Shown: positions 18,539 to 27,229 of the stretch, in pieces
Numbering within the stretch: position 1 is the stretch's first letter
Layout: every line of letters begins with the position of its first letter
The notes under the pieces: model-generated
The model's input: the letters and a program-made list of their open reading frames with translations, nothing else
What the model was told of the DNA's origin: nothing
Database searches by the model: none
Origin: CAVQHY01 sp963712465
GTDB lineage: Bacteria; Actinomycetota; Thermoleophilia; Gaiellales; Gaiellaceae
NCBI GenBank assembly: GCA_963712465.1
Contig: CAVQHY010000008.1
Span: forward strand, 496,001-560,000
DNA length: 64,000 nt
Reading direction: 5' to 3'
Translations under genes and position numbers: made by a program

Positions 18539-19728
18539 TCAGCTCGCGGGGCTCAGCGATAGGTCATGCGAGGCCGGACGGCGCGCGAGCGTTGCTGCGG
18601 CGCCGAGGAAGAACAGGCCCATGGTGACGCCCAGCGCGCCATACCCGCCGATGGTCAGCGCCGCGCCGCCTGCGATCGATCCGGCGAAGTAGCCGAACTG
18701 CATCGTCGCGGCTCGGAGGCCGGTCACGGCCGGCCGGAGCTCAGGCGCTGTGGCAAGCGCGAACGCGCTTGCGATCAGCGCGCGCCCCCCGGCCACGAAC
18801 GCGGCACTCGAGAGAAGAGCCGCGCTCATGGCGACATCCGAACGCGCAAGTCCGAAGAGGCTGTCGCTGACGGCGAGGAGGATGGCCAGCAGGACGAGAA
18901 TTCGCCGTGGTTCGCGACGGACGAGGCGCCGGCAGGTGAGGTTGCCGGCGACGTGGGCGCCGGCCGCGAAGGCGAGCAGGCAGCCCGTGAGCTTCGGTGG
19001 ATGTCCCGTACGACTCGGCGAAGAGCGCGCCTGCGTAGACGAGCGTTCCCGCCCAGGCGGCGTTCGCGAACAGCTCGGACGCCAGCCAGCGCGCGAGCGG
19101 TGCGGTCGGCGAGCGCGGCGCGAGCGCGCGCGGGCCGTGATCGGGCAGGCGGCTCCCCCGCGCGCGAGGCCACGACGATCCCGGCCGCGACGGCAGCAGC
19201 AAGCGGTAGGGCGAGCCATCCGTAGCGCCAGCTGCGCTCGCCCAGAAGCCCGATCAGCGGCATGCCGACGATCCAGGCCGCGGGCTGACCGACGAGCGCC
19301 CAGGAGAGTGTCCGCGTCCGCTGTTCGGGAGCCACCCACTCCGCTGTCGCCAGCGTGCCCGCAGTCGTCAGCACGGCGACGGCGACGCCGACCGGGCAGC
19401 TGGGCGAGCGCCAGCAGCGCGAAGGTCGGAGCGGCGGCGCTCGCGACCGAGGCGAGGGCCAGGAGCGCCGAGGCCAGCAGCAGCTGGCGACCGAGGCCGA
19501 TGCGTCCCGCGACGGCGCCGAGCGTCAGCGCCGTGATCCCCGCAGCAAGGCCGGTGATCGTCCGCAGCTGACCCGCCGTGGCCGTCGACACGTGGAGGTC
19601 GCTTGCCGCCTCCACCAGGACCGGCGACATCGCGATCAGCGCCGCCTGAGCCTGCGAACAGGCACAGGAAGAGAGCGCCCCGTCGTCGCCGCGTACCCGC
19701 TGTCCCGCACTGCTCCTCGCGTCGTCAT
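18539..19728 (-). pseudogene. MFS transporter gene broken by several frameshifts
   Basis: Reading on the minus strand gives an MFS permease distributed over all three frames: an N-terminal piece (ALFLCLFAG near 19.66 kb), then ALIAMSPVLVEAASDL to LLALAQLP (to about 19.40 kb), then VLTTAGTLATAEWVAPEQRTR to VVASRAGEP (to about 19.12 kb), then LARWLASELFANAAWAGTLVY (to about 18.99 kb), then CLLAFAAGAHVAGNLTCRRL to the end. At least four indels are needed. The pieces together make a normal-length 12-helix drug/metabolite-type MFS protein. Divergent from the OsmC gene across a palindrome at 19751-19769. Confidence 0.7.
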
Positions 19729-19750
19729 GCCGCCAAGGAGACAGGCGGCC

Positions 19751-19769
19751 GGCCAACGGCTGGTTGGCC
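19751..19769. promoter_or_regulatory. perfect inverted repeat, candidate operator
   Basis: GGCCAAC, five bases, GTTGGCC: a 7+7 perfect palindrome in the spacer between the divergent MFS and OsmC genes. Size and position suit a TetR/MarR-type dimer site. A second imperfect repeat (CGGTAAAGGCC at 19785 and GGCTTTACCG at 19829) lies beside it. No regulator gene is adjacent, so the binder is unknown. Confidence 0.4.
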
Positions 19770-19928
19770 TCGCACGCAAGTCCACGGTAAAGGCCGATCG
19801 CGAACGACGCGCTCGGCGCTGTTACCGCGGCTTTACCGGCGTCTCAACCGGCGACCAACCGCGCCCGTGTCTGCTTGGCGACGACCGATCCGGCACCGGG
19901 CCGGACGACCAACGAAGGAGGAGATCGA

Positions 19929-20498
19929 ATGAGTACGACCGCGGACACGATCCGCAACGGCGTCGACACCGAGCAGCTGTTCGGGACGCTCGACGCGATC
20001 AAGGCAGACCCCTCGCTCGCGAGGTTCCAGTTCCGGGCGCGGAACCGCTGGATCGACGGCGCGCACAACCGCACCACGATCCGCGACTTCTACGCCGCCA
20101 ACCAGGAGGACACGTCGCGGGCCGACGAGTTCGTGCTCGACGCCGGCGAGCCGGCGATCCTGCTCGGCACCGACACCGGGCCGAACCCGGCCGAGTACCT
20201 GCTGCACGCGCTCGCCGCTTGCCTGACCACGTCGCTCGTCTACGTCGCCGCCGCCCGCGGCGTCCACCTGACCGAGGTGGAGTCGACGCTCGAGGGCGAC
20301 ATGGACGTGCAGGGCGCGCTCGGCCTCTCGGACGAGTACCGCAACGGCTTCGAGCAGATCCGCGTCTCCTTCCGGGTCGAGGGCGACGCGCCGGAGGAGA
20401 AGCTGCGCGAGGTCGTCGCGCGCGCCCAGCAGCGCTCGGCCGTCTTCGACATGGTCACCAACGGCGTCCCCGTCACGGTGGACGTGGCGACTGCGTGA
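19929..20498 (+). CDS. OsmC family protein
   Basis: A 189-residue protein from ATG 19929, preceded by AAGGAGGAG. The OsmC fold is clear: FQFRARNRWIDGAHNRTTI, GPNPAEYLLHALAACLTTSLVY with the first redox Cys in LAAC, and the C-terminal VFDMVTNGVPV. The usual second cysteine, just before the VFD motif in peroxide-reducing OsmC/Ohr, is replaced (QQRSAVFD), so this is probably the one-Cys group often found with oxygenase or dehalogenation genes and not a classical Ohr peroxidase. This is the only intact gene in the stretch 18.5-22.3 kb. Confidence 0.85.
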   Translation: MSTTADTIRNGVDTEQLFGTLDAIKADPSLARFQFRARNRWIDGAHNRTTIRDFYAANQEDTSRADEFVLDAGEPAILLGTDTGPNPAEYLLHALAACLTTSLVYVAAARGVHLTEVESTLEGDMDVQGALGLSDEYRNGFEQIRVSFRVEGDAPEEKLREVVARAQQRSAVFDMVTNGVPVTVDVATA

Positions 20499-20508
20499 GC
20501 ACCGCGGC

Positions 20509-20547
20509 CGCGGTTGGCAGCCGCCGGCGCGGCGGCTGCCAACCGCG
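20509..20547 (+). terminator. 17-bp perfect hairpin downstream of OsmC
   Basis: Bases 20509-20525 and 20531-20547 are exact reverse complements (17-bp stem, 5-base loop GGCGC). It lies 11 bases after the OsmC stop and 7 bases before the GAAGGAG ribosome binding site of the flavin reductase. It has no T-run. It could terminate, attenuate, or stabilise the 3' end of a processed mRNA. Confidence 0.65.
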
Positions 20548-20566
20548 TGCCCCGAAGGAGATGCCA

Positions 20567-21094
20567 GTGGCTGCCGGCTCTGACACTCATCACCGACCCG
20601 ACGCGCGAGTTCGCATCGACCGCCGAGTTCGCGGACGCGATGAGCGCGCTCGCGAGCGGCGTCGTGCTCGTCACCTGCTGGGTCGGCGACAGGCCGTGGG
20701 GGATGACCGTGACGGCCTTCGCATCGGTGTCCGCCGACCCGCCGACGGTTCTCGTCTCGCTCGGCTCGGAGGCGACCAGCGCGCGCGCGATCAGTGCGAC
20801 GGCGACGCTTCGGGGTCAGCATCCTGGCGGCCGACCAGCGCGACGTCGCCCGCTACGGCTCGGCGCCGGCACGACCAAGTTCCTGGAGCCGTTCGTCGGA
20901 AGCGGGCGACGGGGAGCAGCGCGAGCCCGGTCGTCGCCGGCGCGCTCGCCCACCTCGACTGCGAGCTCTTCGACGCGGTGCAGATCGCCGACCACACCGT
21001 CTTCTTCGGCCACGTGCGGGCCGCACGGACGTCGCATCGCGGGACGCCGCTCCTCTACCACCACCGGGCCTACCGTGACGCTCGACGAGCCTGA
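20567..21094 (+). pseudogene. flavin reductase (HpaC-like) broken by frameshifts
   Basis: GAAGGAG six bases before GTG 20567 marks the start. The family pattern of FMN-dependent NAD(P)H:flavin reductases is readable but jumps frame: TDPTREFASTAEFADAM and ALASGVVLVT, GMTVTAFASVSADPP, then FGVSILAADQRDVARYG in another frame (shift near 20.81 kb), FLEPFVG after a further shift near 20.87 kb, and VVAGALAHLDCELFDAVQIAD in the third frame (from about 20.93 kb). A shift near 20.58 kb is also needed. All pieces are colinear and of normal total length, so this is one gene with at least four indels. It would supply reduced flavin to the oxygenase encoded next. Confidence 0.65.
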
Positions 21095-21128
21095 GCGAGC
21101 GCATGCCATCGATCGAAAGGAACATCAG

Positions 21129-22348
21129 ATGTCTCTCGAGTTGACAGCCAAAACCGAACCCGGGAGCCGCCTCGTCGACCTGGCCGAGGCGCTCGCGGAC
21201 GAGATCGGCCCGCGGGCCGCCGCCCACGACCGCGACGGGAGCTTCCCCTTCGACAGCTTCGCCGCCGTCAAGCAGAGCGGGTACTTGACCGCTCCGATCC
21301 CGGAAGAGCTCGGCGGTCTCGGTGTCACCTCCGTGCACGACGTGCTCGTCGCTTCGAGCCGGCTCGCCCGCGGCGACGCAGCGCTGACCCTGGGCGTCAA
21401 CATGCACCTCGTCTTCGTGCTGAACGTCGTTCGCCGCTGGCAGATCGCGGTGGCAGCAGGCGACGAGCGACGCGCAGGGGCGTTCGCCGCGACGCTCGAG
21501 CAGATCGCTCGATGACGGCACGGTCTTCGCTTCCGCGGGCAGCGAGCTCGGGCAGGACCTCACCCGGCCGGCCACGACCGCGACGCGCACCGAGGACGGC
21601 TGGATCGTCTCCGGCCGCAAGGTCTTCTGCACGATGTCGCCTGCCGCCGACGTCTTCTACACCGCCGTCACCTACACCGACGACGGCGGTCGTGAGCGGT
21701 ACGGCTACGCGATGGTCCCGCGTCGAGACGCCGGGCGTTGTCGTTCACGACGACTGGGACGCGCTCGGCATGCGCGCCTCGGGCAGCCACTCGGTCTCCT
21801 TCGAGAACGTGCTGCTCCCGCGCTCGGCCCTGCGCGGCGGGTTCCCGGTCGGCGACGCGGTCGAGTACATGGAGCGGAATCTGAGCGCCGGCCTGTTCCA
21901 CGCGGCCGCCGCACTCGGCATCGCGGAGAGCGCGCACGCGAGCATCGCCGATCAACTCGGCCGTCGCCACGAGCTCGACCCGCACGCACAGATGCTCGTC
22001 GCCGAGAACGTCGTCGACCTCTCCGCCTGCCGCGCTCTCTTCTCACGCGCCGCGGCGCTGATCGACGAGCACCACGCGCGCAACCCGACCTCGACGGGCA
22101 CGCCTGAGGAGCTGACCAGCCTGTTCGCCGAGGCGCAGAGCGCGAAGGTCTTCATCGGCGAAGCAGCCGTCCGCATCGTCGACCGCGCGCTCGCGCTCTC
22201 CGGCGGCGCCGGCTACCTGAACGGCAGCCCGCTCGCCCGCGCCTATCGCGACGTCCGCGCCACCGCCTTCATGCACCCGCTCGGCGCCAACCGCGCCTAC
22301 GCGTTTCTCGGGCAGCTCGCCGCCGGCCGCGAGCCGAGCCTCCACTGA
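21129..22348 (+). pseudogene. acyl-CoA dehydrogenase-fold flavoprotein (probable FMNH2-dependent monooxygenase), two frameshifts
   Basis: The gene starts at ATG 21129 behind GAAAGGAAC. The N-terminal helical domain runs in one frame to about 21.51 kb (ending FAATLEQIA), the beta domain continues in a second frame (GSELGQDLTRPATTAT, GWIVSGRKVFCTMSP) to about 21.72 kb, and the rest in a third frame (GVVVHDDWDALGMRASGSHSV to RDVRATAFMHPLGANRAY). Pieces add up to a normal 400-residue acyl-CoA dehydrogenase fold. The catalytic Glu position of true dehydrogenases is not evident, and the neighbouring flavin reductase suggests a DszC/SfnC-like two-component monooxygenase; this is inference. Confidence 0.68.
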
Positions 22349-22393
22349 CAGACCGCAGGCCGGCGGGCAGTAGAGCCGACTGACCGAAGGGCT

Positions 22394-23185
22394 TCATGCG
22401 GCGATCTCCACCTCAACTCCGACGGGCAACCAACGGATGCTCTGTCGGATGTCGTCTGGCGCCCGCGCGAACTCGCGCTCGATCGCTTCGCGGCCTTGTC
22501 GGAAGTGCTTCCAGCCTTCGTAGTGGATGGGGATGACGGTGCGCGGCCGGATGACGCGGCACAGCTCGACGGCGTCCCGAGCGGTCATCGTGTAGCGCAG
22601 CGGCCCCGTGACCGGAAACTGCACGCCTCCCAGGTGCAGGAGCGCCGTATCGACCTGTAGGCGGTCGACGACTTGGCGCACGCCGTCGTAGAGCACCGTA
22701 TCGCCCGAGATCCAGAGCACGCCGTGCTCCTGGCTGTCCCAGCGGAGAGCGAAGCCGACGACCTCCCCCGCGAGTGGGCGGCTGAGAGGCGGGCCGTGCC
22801 GGCACGGCGTGGCGGTGATCTCGATCGGCCATCGTCCAGGCGCATCGAGTTGCGTCGTGGCCCAGGGCTCGAGCCCGCGTGCCTCTCCGCCGAGCCGCTT
22901 CGCCCCCGAGAGGGTGGTGACGACGACTCCTGCGGACGGCAGCAGCGCCCGTCCGCAGGGGTCGAGGTTGTCTTCGTGGTGATCGTGCGTGAGGAGGACG
23001 GCGTCGATTCGCCCGAGGTCGGAGGCGGCGATCGCCGGCCCTGCCAGCTTGATCGAGCCCGTGCCCCAGCCGAAGTTGTATTTCCGGCCCGGCGGATCGA
23101 ACGTCGGGTCGGTGAGTAGGCGCCAGCCGCCGACCTCGACCAGCACGGTCGGCCCGCCGACGTGGGTGATGCGGACGTCCGTCAC
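22394..23185 (-). CDS. metallo-beta-lactamase-fold hydrolase (UlaG-like)
   Basis: About 263 residues from GTG 23185, whose codon overlaps the stop of the upstream hydrolase gene (GTGA). The metal-binding motif is LTHDHHEDNLD, with a further His in the IHYEGW segment and Asp in SGDTVLYD. The N-terminus (RITHVGGPTVLVEVGG, LLTDPTFDPPGR) is typical of UlaG/L-ascorbate-6-phosphate-lactonase-like and N-acyl-phosphatidylethanolamine phospholipase-like proteins. Cytosolic; substrate unknown. Co-transcribed and translationally coupled with the alpha/beta hydrolase. Confidence 0.85.
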   Translation of the reverse strand: MTDVRITHVGGPTVLVEVGGWRLLTDPTFDPPGRKYNFGWGTGSIKLAGPAIAASDLGRIDAVLLTHDHHEDNLDPCGRALLPSAGVVVTTLSGAKRLGGEARGLEPWATTQLDAPGRWPIEITATPCRHGPPLSRPLAGEVVGFALRWDSQEHGVLWISGDTVLYDGVRQVVDRLQVDTALLHLGGVQFPVTGPLRYTMTARDAVELCRVIRPRTVIPIHYEGWKHFRQGREAIEREFARAPDDIRQSIRWLPVGVEVEIAA

Positions 23186-24024
23186 GCGCTGCTCGGCACC
23201 GCGCGCTCGGTCGCCCACGACAGGGCGTGGTCGGCTGCCCAGGTCAACGCGTAGTCGGCGACCTCCTCCCAGCCGTCCCGCGCGGGGAGCAGGTGCGGCC
23301 CTTCGAACTCCTTGACCTCTGTGACGGTGTCCGACTTGTAGTGCTTGGCGTTCGAGCGCTGGATCTTCGGCGGCATCAGGTGGTCCTCACTGCCCGAGAT
23401 GAACAGCAGCGGCGCTCGGTCGTCGTTCTTGTAGTTGACGTAGTTGTCGTCGCGGCCGGGGTGGATGTTCGCGAGCGCGCTGCCCCAGAAGATCTCACCG
23501 GACGCCGGGATGTGGTAGCGCTCGTACAGCCTCCGCGACTCCTCCTCGCTGAAGGTGTTGGTGAATGCGTAGTGCCACTGCTCGTGGGTGAACCCGACCG
23601 CCTTGTGGCGGTTGGCGGGATTCTTGAGGACAGGGAACGTCGACCTGATCTGCGATAGGGGCACCACCTTGACCCCCTCCGTCGGGGCCGAGTTGACCGC
23701 CACGCCCGCCGCTCCGTAACCGTGATCGAGCAGGATCTGCGTGAACACTCCGCCGGCGGAGTGCCCGATCAGGATCGGTGGCGAGTCCAGTTCGCCGACC
23801 ACGGCTTCGAGATGCTCGATGATCGCCGGCACCGTCACCGCCTCGATCGGCGAGGGATCTGCGTTGAGCGCCTCGACCTCGACCTCGAACCCGGGGTACG
23901 CGGGGGCGAGGACGCGGTAGCCGCGGCTCTCGTAGCGGGAGATCCAGTGCTCCCAGCTTCGTGGAGTCACCCAGAAGCCGTGGATCAGAACGATCGTGTC
24001 GGGGGCAGTTGCGTCGGTGCTCAT
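23182..24024 (-). CDS. alpha/beta hydrolase
   Basis: A 280-residue alpha/beta hydrolase. The oxyanion region VLIHGFWVTPRSWEHW, the nucleophile elbow ILIGHSAGGVFTQ (Ser), the acid in SGSEDHLMPP and a C-terminal His (EGPHLLP) complete a plausible triad. AAAGGA lies before the ATG. A paralogue of the same subfamily with matching internal motifs (FPVLKNPANRHKAV here, FPVLGNPANRNRAV there) lies at 46039-46902. Substrate unknown; forms an operon with the metallo-beta-lactamase-fold gene downstream and a short coupled ORF upstream. Confidence 0.87.
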   Translation of the reverse strand: MSTDATAPDTIVLIHGFWVTPRSWEHWISRYESRGYRVLAPAYPGFEVEVEALNADPSPIEAVTVPAIIEHLEAVVGELDSPPILIGHSAGGVFTQILLDHGYGAAGVAVNSAPTEGVKVVPLSQIRSTFPVLKNPANRHKAVGFTHEQWHYAFTNTFSEEESRRLYERYHIPASGEIFWGSALANIHPGRDDNYVNYKNDDRAPLLFISGSEDHLMPPKIQRSNAKHYKSDTVTEVKEFEGPHLLPARDGWEEVADYALTWAADHALSWATERAVPSSA

Positions 24025-24116
24025 GCGTCATCCTTTCGGGTCGAGGAGCTGACGAGTTGGTTCCTGGTGCGCGTCGGTGATGCGTGTGGGGCGCCGGGAT
24101 AGATGACGATCCTCAT
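24021..24116 (-). CDS. 31-residue leader ORF coupled to alpha/beta hydrolase
   Basis: A short ORF from ATG 24116 with an AAGGGGA ribosome binding site five bases upstream. Its TGA overlaps the ATG of the hydrolase gene (ATGA), the classical signature of translational coupling. The product starts MRIVIYPGAPH and is basic with no domain. It may be a leader peptide whose translation opens the downstream start; a protein function is not implied. Confidence 0.4.
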   Translation of the reverse strand: MRIVIYPGAPHASPTRTRNQLVSSSTRKDDA

Positions 24117-24178
24117 CACAGTCCCCTTCGGGTCGCTGGCGGAGACGTCACGCTATGAGGGATGGGGCTGGCCCGCAT

Positions 24179-24192
24179 CGGTCACATGACCG
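24179..24192. promoter_or_regulatory. short inverted repeat upstream of hydrolase operon
   Basis: CGGTCA, two bases, TGACCG: a perfect 6+6 palindrome about 60 bases upstream of the leader ORF and about 65 bases after the stop of the LuxR ATPase gene. It is a possible operator for the hydrolase operon; no binder is identified. Confidence 0.3.
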
Positions 24193-24256
24193 CTCTTTGC
24201 GCGACGGGCGCCACCGAGCGGTGCATTGGTTCGGCCGAGTCCTTCCTTCGTGGAAG

Positions 24257-27016
24257 CTAGGTGCTCGAGGCGCCCTCGCCGGCGAGCGCGGCGGTCAACT
24301 GGCGCCGCGAGGCGATCCCGAGCTTCGGGAAGATCCGACGGAGGTGCGCTCCGACGGTTCGGTGCGAGAGGTAGAGCTTCTGGGCGATCTCCCTGTTTGT
24401 GAGCCCTTCGGCAGCCATCCGCGCGATCTGGAGCTCTTGCGGGGTCAGCCGGTCACGGGCCTCGGGGGCGCGGGCGCGGCTCGTCTCGCCCGAGGCTCGG
24501 AGCTCCTGTCGGGCTCGGTCGCCCCACGGGATCGCACCGAGTGCGTCGAAGCAGTCGCGAGCGGCGCGCAACGACGTGCGTGACTCTGCGACACGCCGCT
24601 GGCGGCGAAGCCAGGAACCGAACGCGAGCAGCATCCGGCCCCGATGGAACGGCCAGGCGGTCAGATCTGCGCTGAGCCCGATCTGGAAGAGCGCCTCGGC
24701 GTCGTCGGCCTCAGCCAACAGCGGCCGGGCGTAGCGCAAGCCCACCAGCAGCAAGGGTGACCGAGACTTCTGCGCTACTGCCTCGCACTCCTCGATCAGC
24801 GCAAGAGCCTCATCTTCGTGTCCAGTGCGAGCCGCGGCCTCGGCCAGATCCCCGATCACCCAGTAGCGAACAAAGGGGTGGTAGGCGACGTCGGCCGGGT
24901 CGAACATGCGTCGCAAGTGGGCGTATGCGTCGTCATGGTCGCCACGGCCGAGCGCGCCCAGACCGCGCGCCACCTGGGCGAATGCCAGCGTCGGGTGCGC
25001 ACTCATCGGCAAGAGGAGTCGTTCGGCTTCGGAGGCGAGCGCATCTACGGCCTCGTCGTCGCCGCGCAGAGCGGCCAAGGTCGCCGAGGCGAGATCCGCT
25101 GCCGCAGCCCAGCGTGGCTGCCCGGTTTCCCGCGCCAATCGGCCCGCTTCCTCGGCGGCGGGACCAGCGACCGCCCAGTTCCCGAGAAAGACGACAGCCC
25201 ACGCTTGCGACACCAGCGCCTGTGCGAGTAGGCCCAGCCGGCCTTGCGCACGCAGCCCGTCGACCGACGCGGCGAGGAACCCGGGTGACAGATCGAATGC
25301 GCCGACGGCCGTCGCGGCGGCGCCGATCAGCCGGATCGCTGCCGAGTCGAGGCCAGCGTCCGGTTCAAGGCGCGAGATGCGGTCGAGGACGTCTGCGCCT
25401 CGCCCGACCGGATCCGCGAACGCAAGGATCGCCGTCAGCGCCGCGTTCTCGCCCGAGACGGGCATTCGCTCCGCGGCTGCCACGACGAGATCGCGCGTCC
25501 CTTGCTCGAGGCCGACCCACCAGCACCTCTGGGCGACCGCCAGGAGAAAGCTCAACGCGAGCTCTGCTTCCCCGGCGACCCTCACCCGGTCGACGATCTC
25601 GATGAACGAGGCGACCCTCGCACCGCCCGCCCACAGCCCCTCGTCCTCGAACAGCTCCCGCAACAGCGAGAGTCGCGCCCGCTCCATCGCCGAGAGCTCG
25701 AGCGGCTCGGCTTCTCGCAGAAACCGGATTCCGAGCTCGGGGCCAGCAAGCTCGAACGCCATCTCACCCGCCCGGAGGAGCCTGCGAGCCCGAAGAGCAG
25801 GATCGGCACTGAGCTTGGCCGCGCGCTCCAGCGCGGCCAGGGCTACTGCCGTCGCGCCGCGGCTGCGAGCGCGCTCCGCCGCCTCCTCCAGCTCACTCGC
25901 GAGCGCGGCGTCAGGCCCGACGCTCCCGGCCGCCCGATGCCAGACGCGACGGTCGGGCTCATCCGGCAGCGCCCCGGCGAGCGCTGCATGGGCCCTACGT
26001 CGCTCGGAGACGCTCGCTGCACCGTAGATCGCCGACCGGACGAGCGGGTGACGAAACGTAAGCGAAGCCTGGTCGATCTCGATCAGCTGCGCGGCGACTG
26101 CCGGCTCGAGGACATCCACGGGCATGCTCGCGTCGTTGACCGGTCCGGCGGCCCGCAGAACCACAGCAAGGTCATCACCGTCATTTGCGGCCGCAACCAG
26201 CAGCGCGGTGCGAGTCGCGCCGGACAGCTCGAACGCCCGCTCCGCGAACGCCCGCTCGAGTCGCGCCGTGAGAGGCAGCGGCTCCGACAGCGCACCGATC
26301 GCGTCGGCAGCTCTCGATCGAAGTGCTCGGGGCAGCTCGACAAGCGCGAGGGGGTTCCCCTCCGCCTCCACGAGCAGCCGCTCGCGCACGCCCGGAGTGA
26401 GGTCCGGAGCATGCTCATCGAGAAGTGCGGCCGCCGCTTCCTCGTCCAGAGGCTCGAGCCGCAGCTCGGGAAGGCCCGCCTCCCCGAGCGCGCTCGCCCA
26501 GCCCTCGCGGATGGCGGCCAGCAGGACGATCGGCTCGAGACCCACGCGACGCGCCACGAACGCCAGCACGTCCGCGGTGGGGCCGTCCAGCCAGTGGGCG
26601 TCCTCGGCGATCACCAAGACGGGAGCGCGTGCGGCCGCGTCCGCCAGCAGCTCGAGCGTCGCCAACGCAATGAGGAACAACTCGGGAGCGGCGGCGGCGG
26701 TCTTGCCGAAGGCCGCGCTCAGGGCCTCGCGCTGTGGAGGCGGAAGCTTCGCCATGTCGGCGAGCAGCGGCTGCAGAAGCTGGTGCAGGCCCGCAAACGG
26801 CAGCTGAGCTTCCGAGAACACGCCCGTCGTCGTCAGGACGACCATGCCGCGAGCACGCGCGCTTCCTCTCGCTGCCGCAAGCACGGATGACTTGCCGATG
26901 CCGGGCCCGCCCCGGATCACGATCGCGCCCCCGCGCACGTCGACGGCGTCGATCAGATCGTCAAGAACGCTGACCGCCTGCTCACGCCCGTACAAGGACA
27001 CGGTCGCCACCGCCAA
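24257..27016 (-). CDS. large LuxR-family ATPase regulator (LAL type)
   Basis: About 919 residues. An N-terminal AAA/STAND-type ATPase has Walker A GGPGIGKSS (about residue 37) and Walker B-like VLVIAEDAHWLDG; the middle is helical repeats; the C-terminal 60 residues are a LuxR helix-turn-helix (LTPQELQIARMAAEGLTNREI, then LSHRTVGAHLRRIFPKLGI). Family members bind an inducer, hydrolyse ATP and activate transcription. Start uncertain: TTG 27016 has GGAGG eight bases upstream; GTG at 27010 or 27001 and TTG 27046 are alternatives. The gene ends next to the hydrolase operon, a possible target. Confidence 0.87.
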   Translation of the reverse strand: MAVATVSLYGREQAVSVLDDLIDAVDVRGGAIVIRGGPGIGKSSVLAAARGSARARGMVVLTTTGVFSEAQLPFAGLHQLLQPLLADMAKLPPPQREALSAAFGKTAAAAPELFLIALATLELLADAAARAPVLVIAEDAHWLDGPTADVLAFVARRVGLEPIVLLAAIREGWASALGEAGLPELRLEPLDEEAAAALLDEHAPDLTPGVRERLLVEAEGNPLALVELPRALRSRAADAIGALSEPLPLTARLERAFAERAFELSGATRTALLVAAANDGDDLAVVLRAAGPVNDASMPVDVLEPAVAAQLIEIDQASLTFRHPLVRSAIYGAASVSERRRAHAALAGALPDEPDRRVWHRAAGSVGPDAALASELEEAAERARSRGATAVALAALERAAKLSADPALRARRLLRAGEMAFELAGPELGIRFLREAEPLELSAMERARLSLLRELFEDEGLWAGGARVASFIEIVDRVRVAGEAELALSFLLAVAQRCWWVGLEQGTRDLVVAAAERMPVSGENAALTAILAFADPVGRGADVLDRISRLEPDAGLDSAAIRLIGAAATAVGAFDLSPGFLAASVDGLRAQGRLGLLAQALVSQAWAVVFLGNWAVAGPAAEEAGRLARETGQPRWAAAADLASATLAALRGDDEAVDALASEAERLLLPMSAHPTLAFAQVARGLGALGRGDHDDAYAHLRRMFDPADVAYHPFVRYWVIGDLAEAAARTGHEDEALALIEECEAVAQKSRSPLLLVGLRYARPLLAEADDAEALFQIGLSADLTAWPFHRGRMLLAFGSWLRRQRRVAESRTSLRAARDCFDALGAIPWGDRARQELRASGETSRARAPEARDRLTPQELQIARMAAEGLTNREIAQKLYLSHRTVGAHLRRIFPKLGIASRRQLTAALAGEGASST

Positions 27017-27097
27017 GATGATCGCCTCCGCCCGCGCTGTCGGCAACCACGCCGCCGATCCCGCGACCCGACTCGTCTGGCCGCGCGCCGCCCCCGC

Positions 27098-27118
27098 GGG
27101 CCCGCATTACGCGGGCCC
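27098..27118 (-). terminator. 8-bp hairpin beside tRNA-like fragment
   Basis: GGGCCCGC, five bases, GCGGGCCC: perfect 8-bp stem. On the minus strand it follows the tRNA 3'-end-like fragment at 27128-27173 by nine bases, the layout expected for a tRNA gene terminator that has lost most of its gene. It precedes the LuxR ATPase gene. Confidence 0.4.
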
Positions 27119-27127
27119 TCAACGGAA

Positions 27128-27173
27128 TGGAGCTAGCAGGGCTCGAACCGGCGACTTAGCGAGTTCGTTGGCT
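27128..27173 (-). repeat. tRNA 3'-end-like fragment (copy 1)
   Basis: On the minus strand the sequence reads as a variable-loop and T-arm (GTCGCCGGTTCGAGCCC) followed by an acceptor-like end (TAGCTCCA). One T-stem pair is mismatched and the D- and anticodon arms are absent, so it is not a functional tRNA. A related fragment occurs in the same orientation at 41522-41583; both carry AGCCAACGA further 5'. Confidence 0.5.
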
Positions 27174-27192
27174 CGAGTGGCGCGGCCCGAAG

Positions 27193-27219
27193 CGGAACCT
27201 TTTTCGCTGGCCCGGTGTA
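27193..27219 (+). promoter_or_regulatory. candidate ECF promoter upstream of sigma gene
   Basis: CGGAACCT, 13 bases, GGTGTA. The GGAAC core is the classical ECF -35 element. The same two boxes with the same 13-base spacing recur at 28511-28537, before the third gene of the cluster. This fits autoregulation by the sigma factor encoded immediately downstream. Confidence 0.55.
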
Positions 27220-27229
27220 ATACCGGCGA

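Noticed and set aside
25502..26890. 462-codon plus-strand open frame
   Set aside because: Shadow of the LuxR ATPase gene, whose Walker and helix-turn-helix motifs are on the other strand.
27128..27173. Functional tRNA gene
   Set aside because: Only a T-arm and 3' acceptor strand can be built; D-arm, anticodon arm and a pairing 5' acceptor strand are missing. The same holds for 41522-41583.
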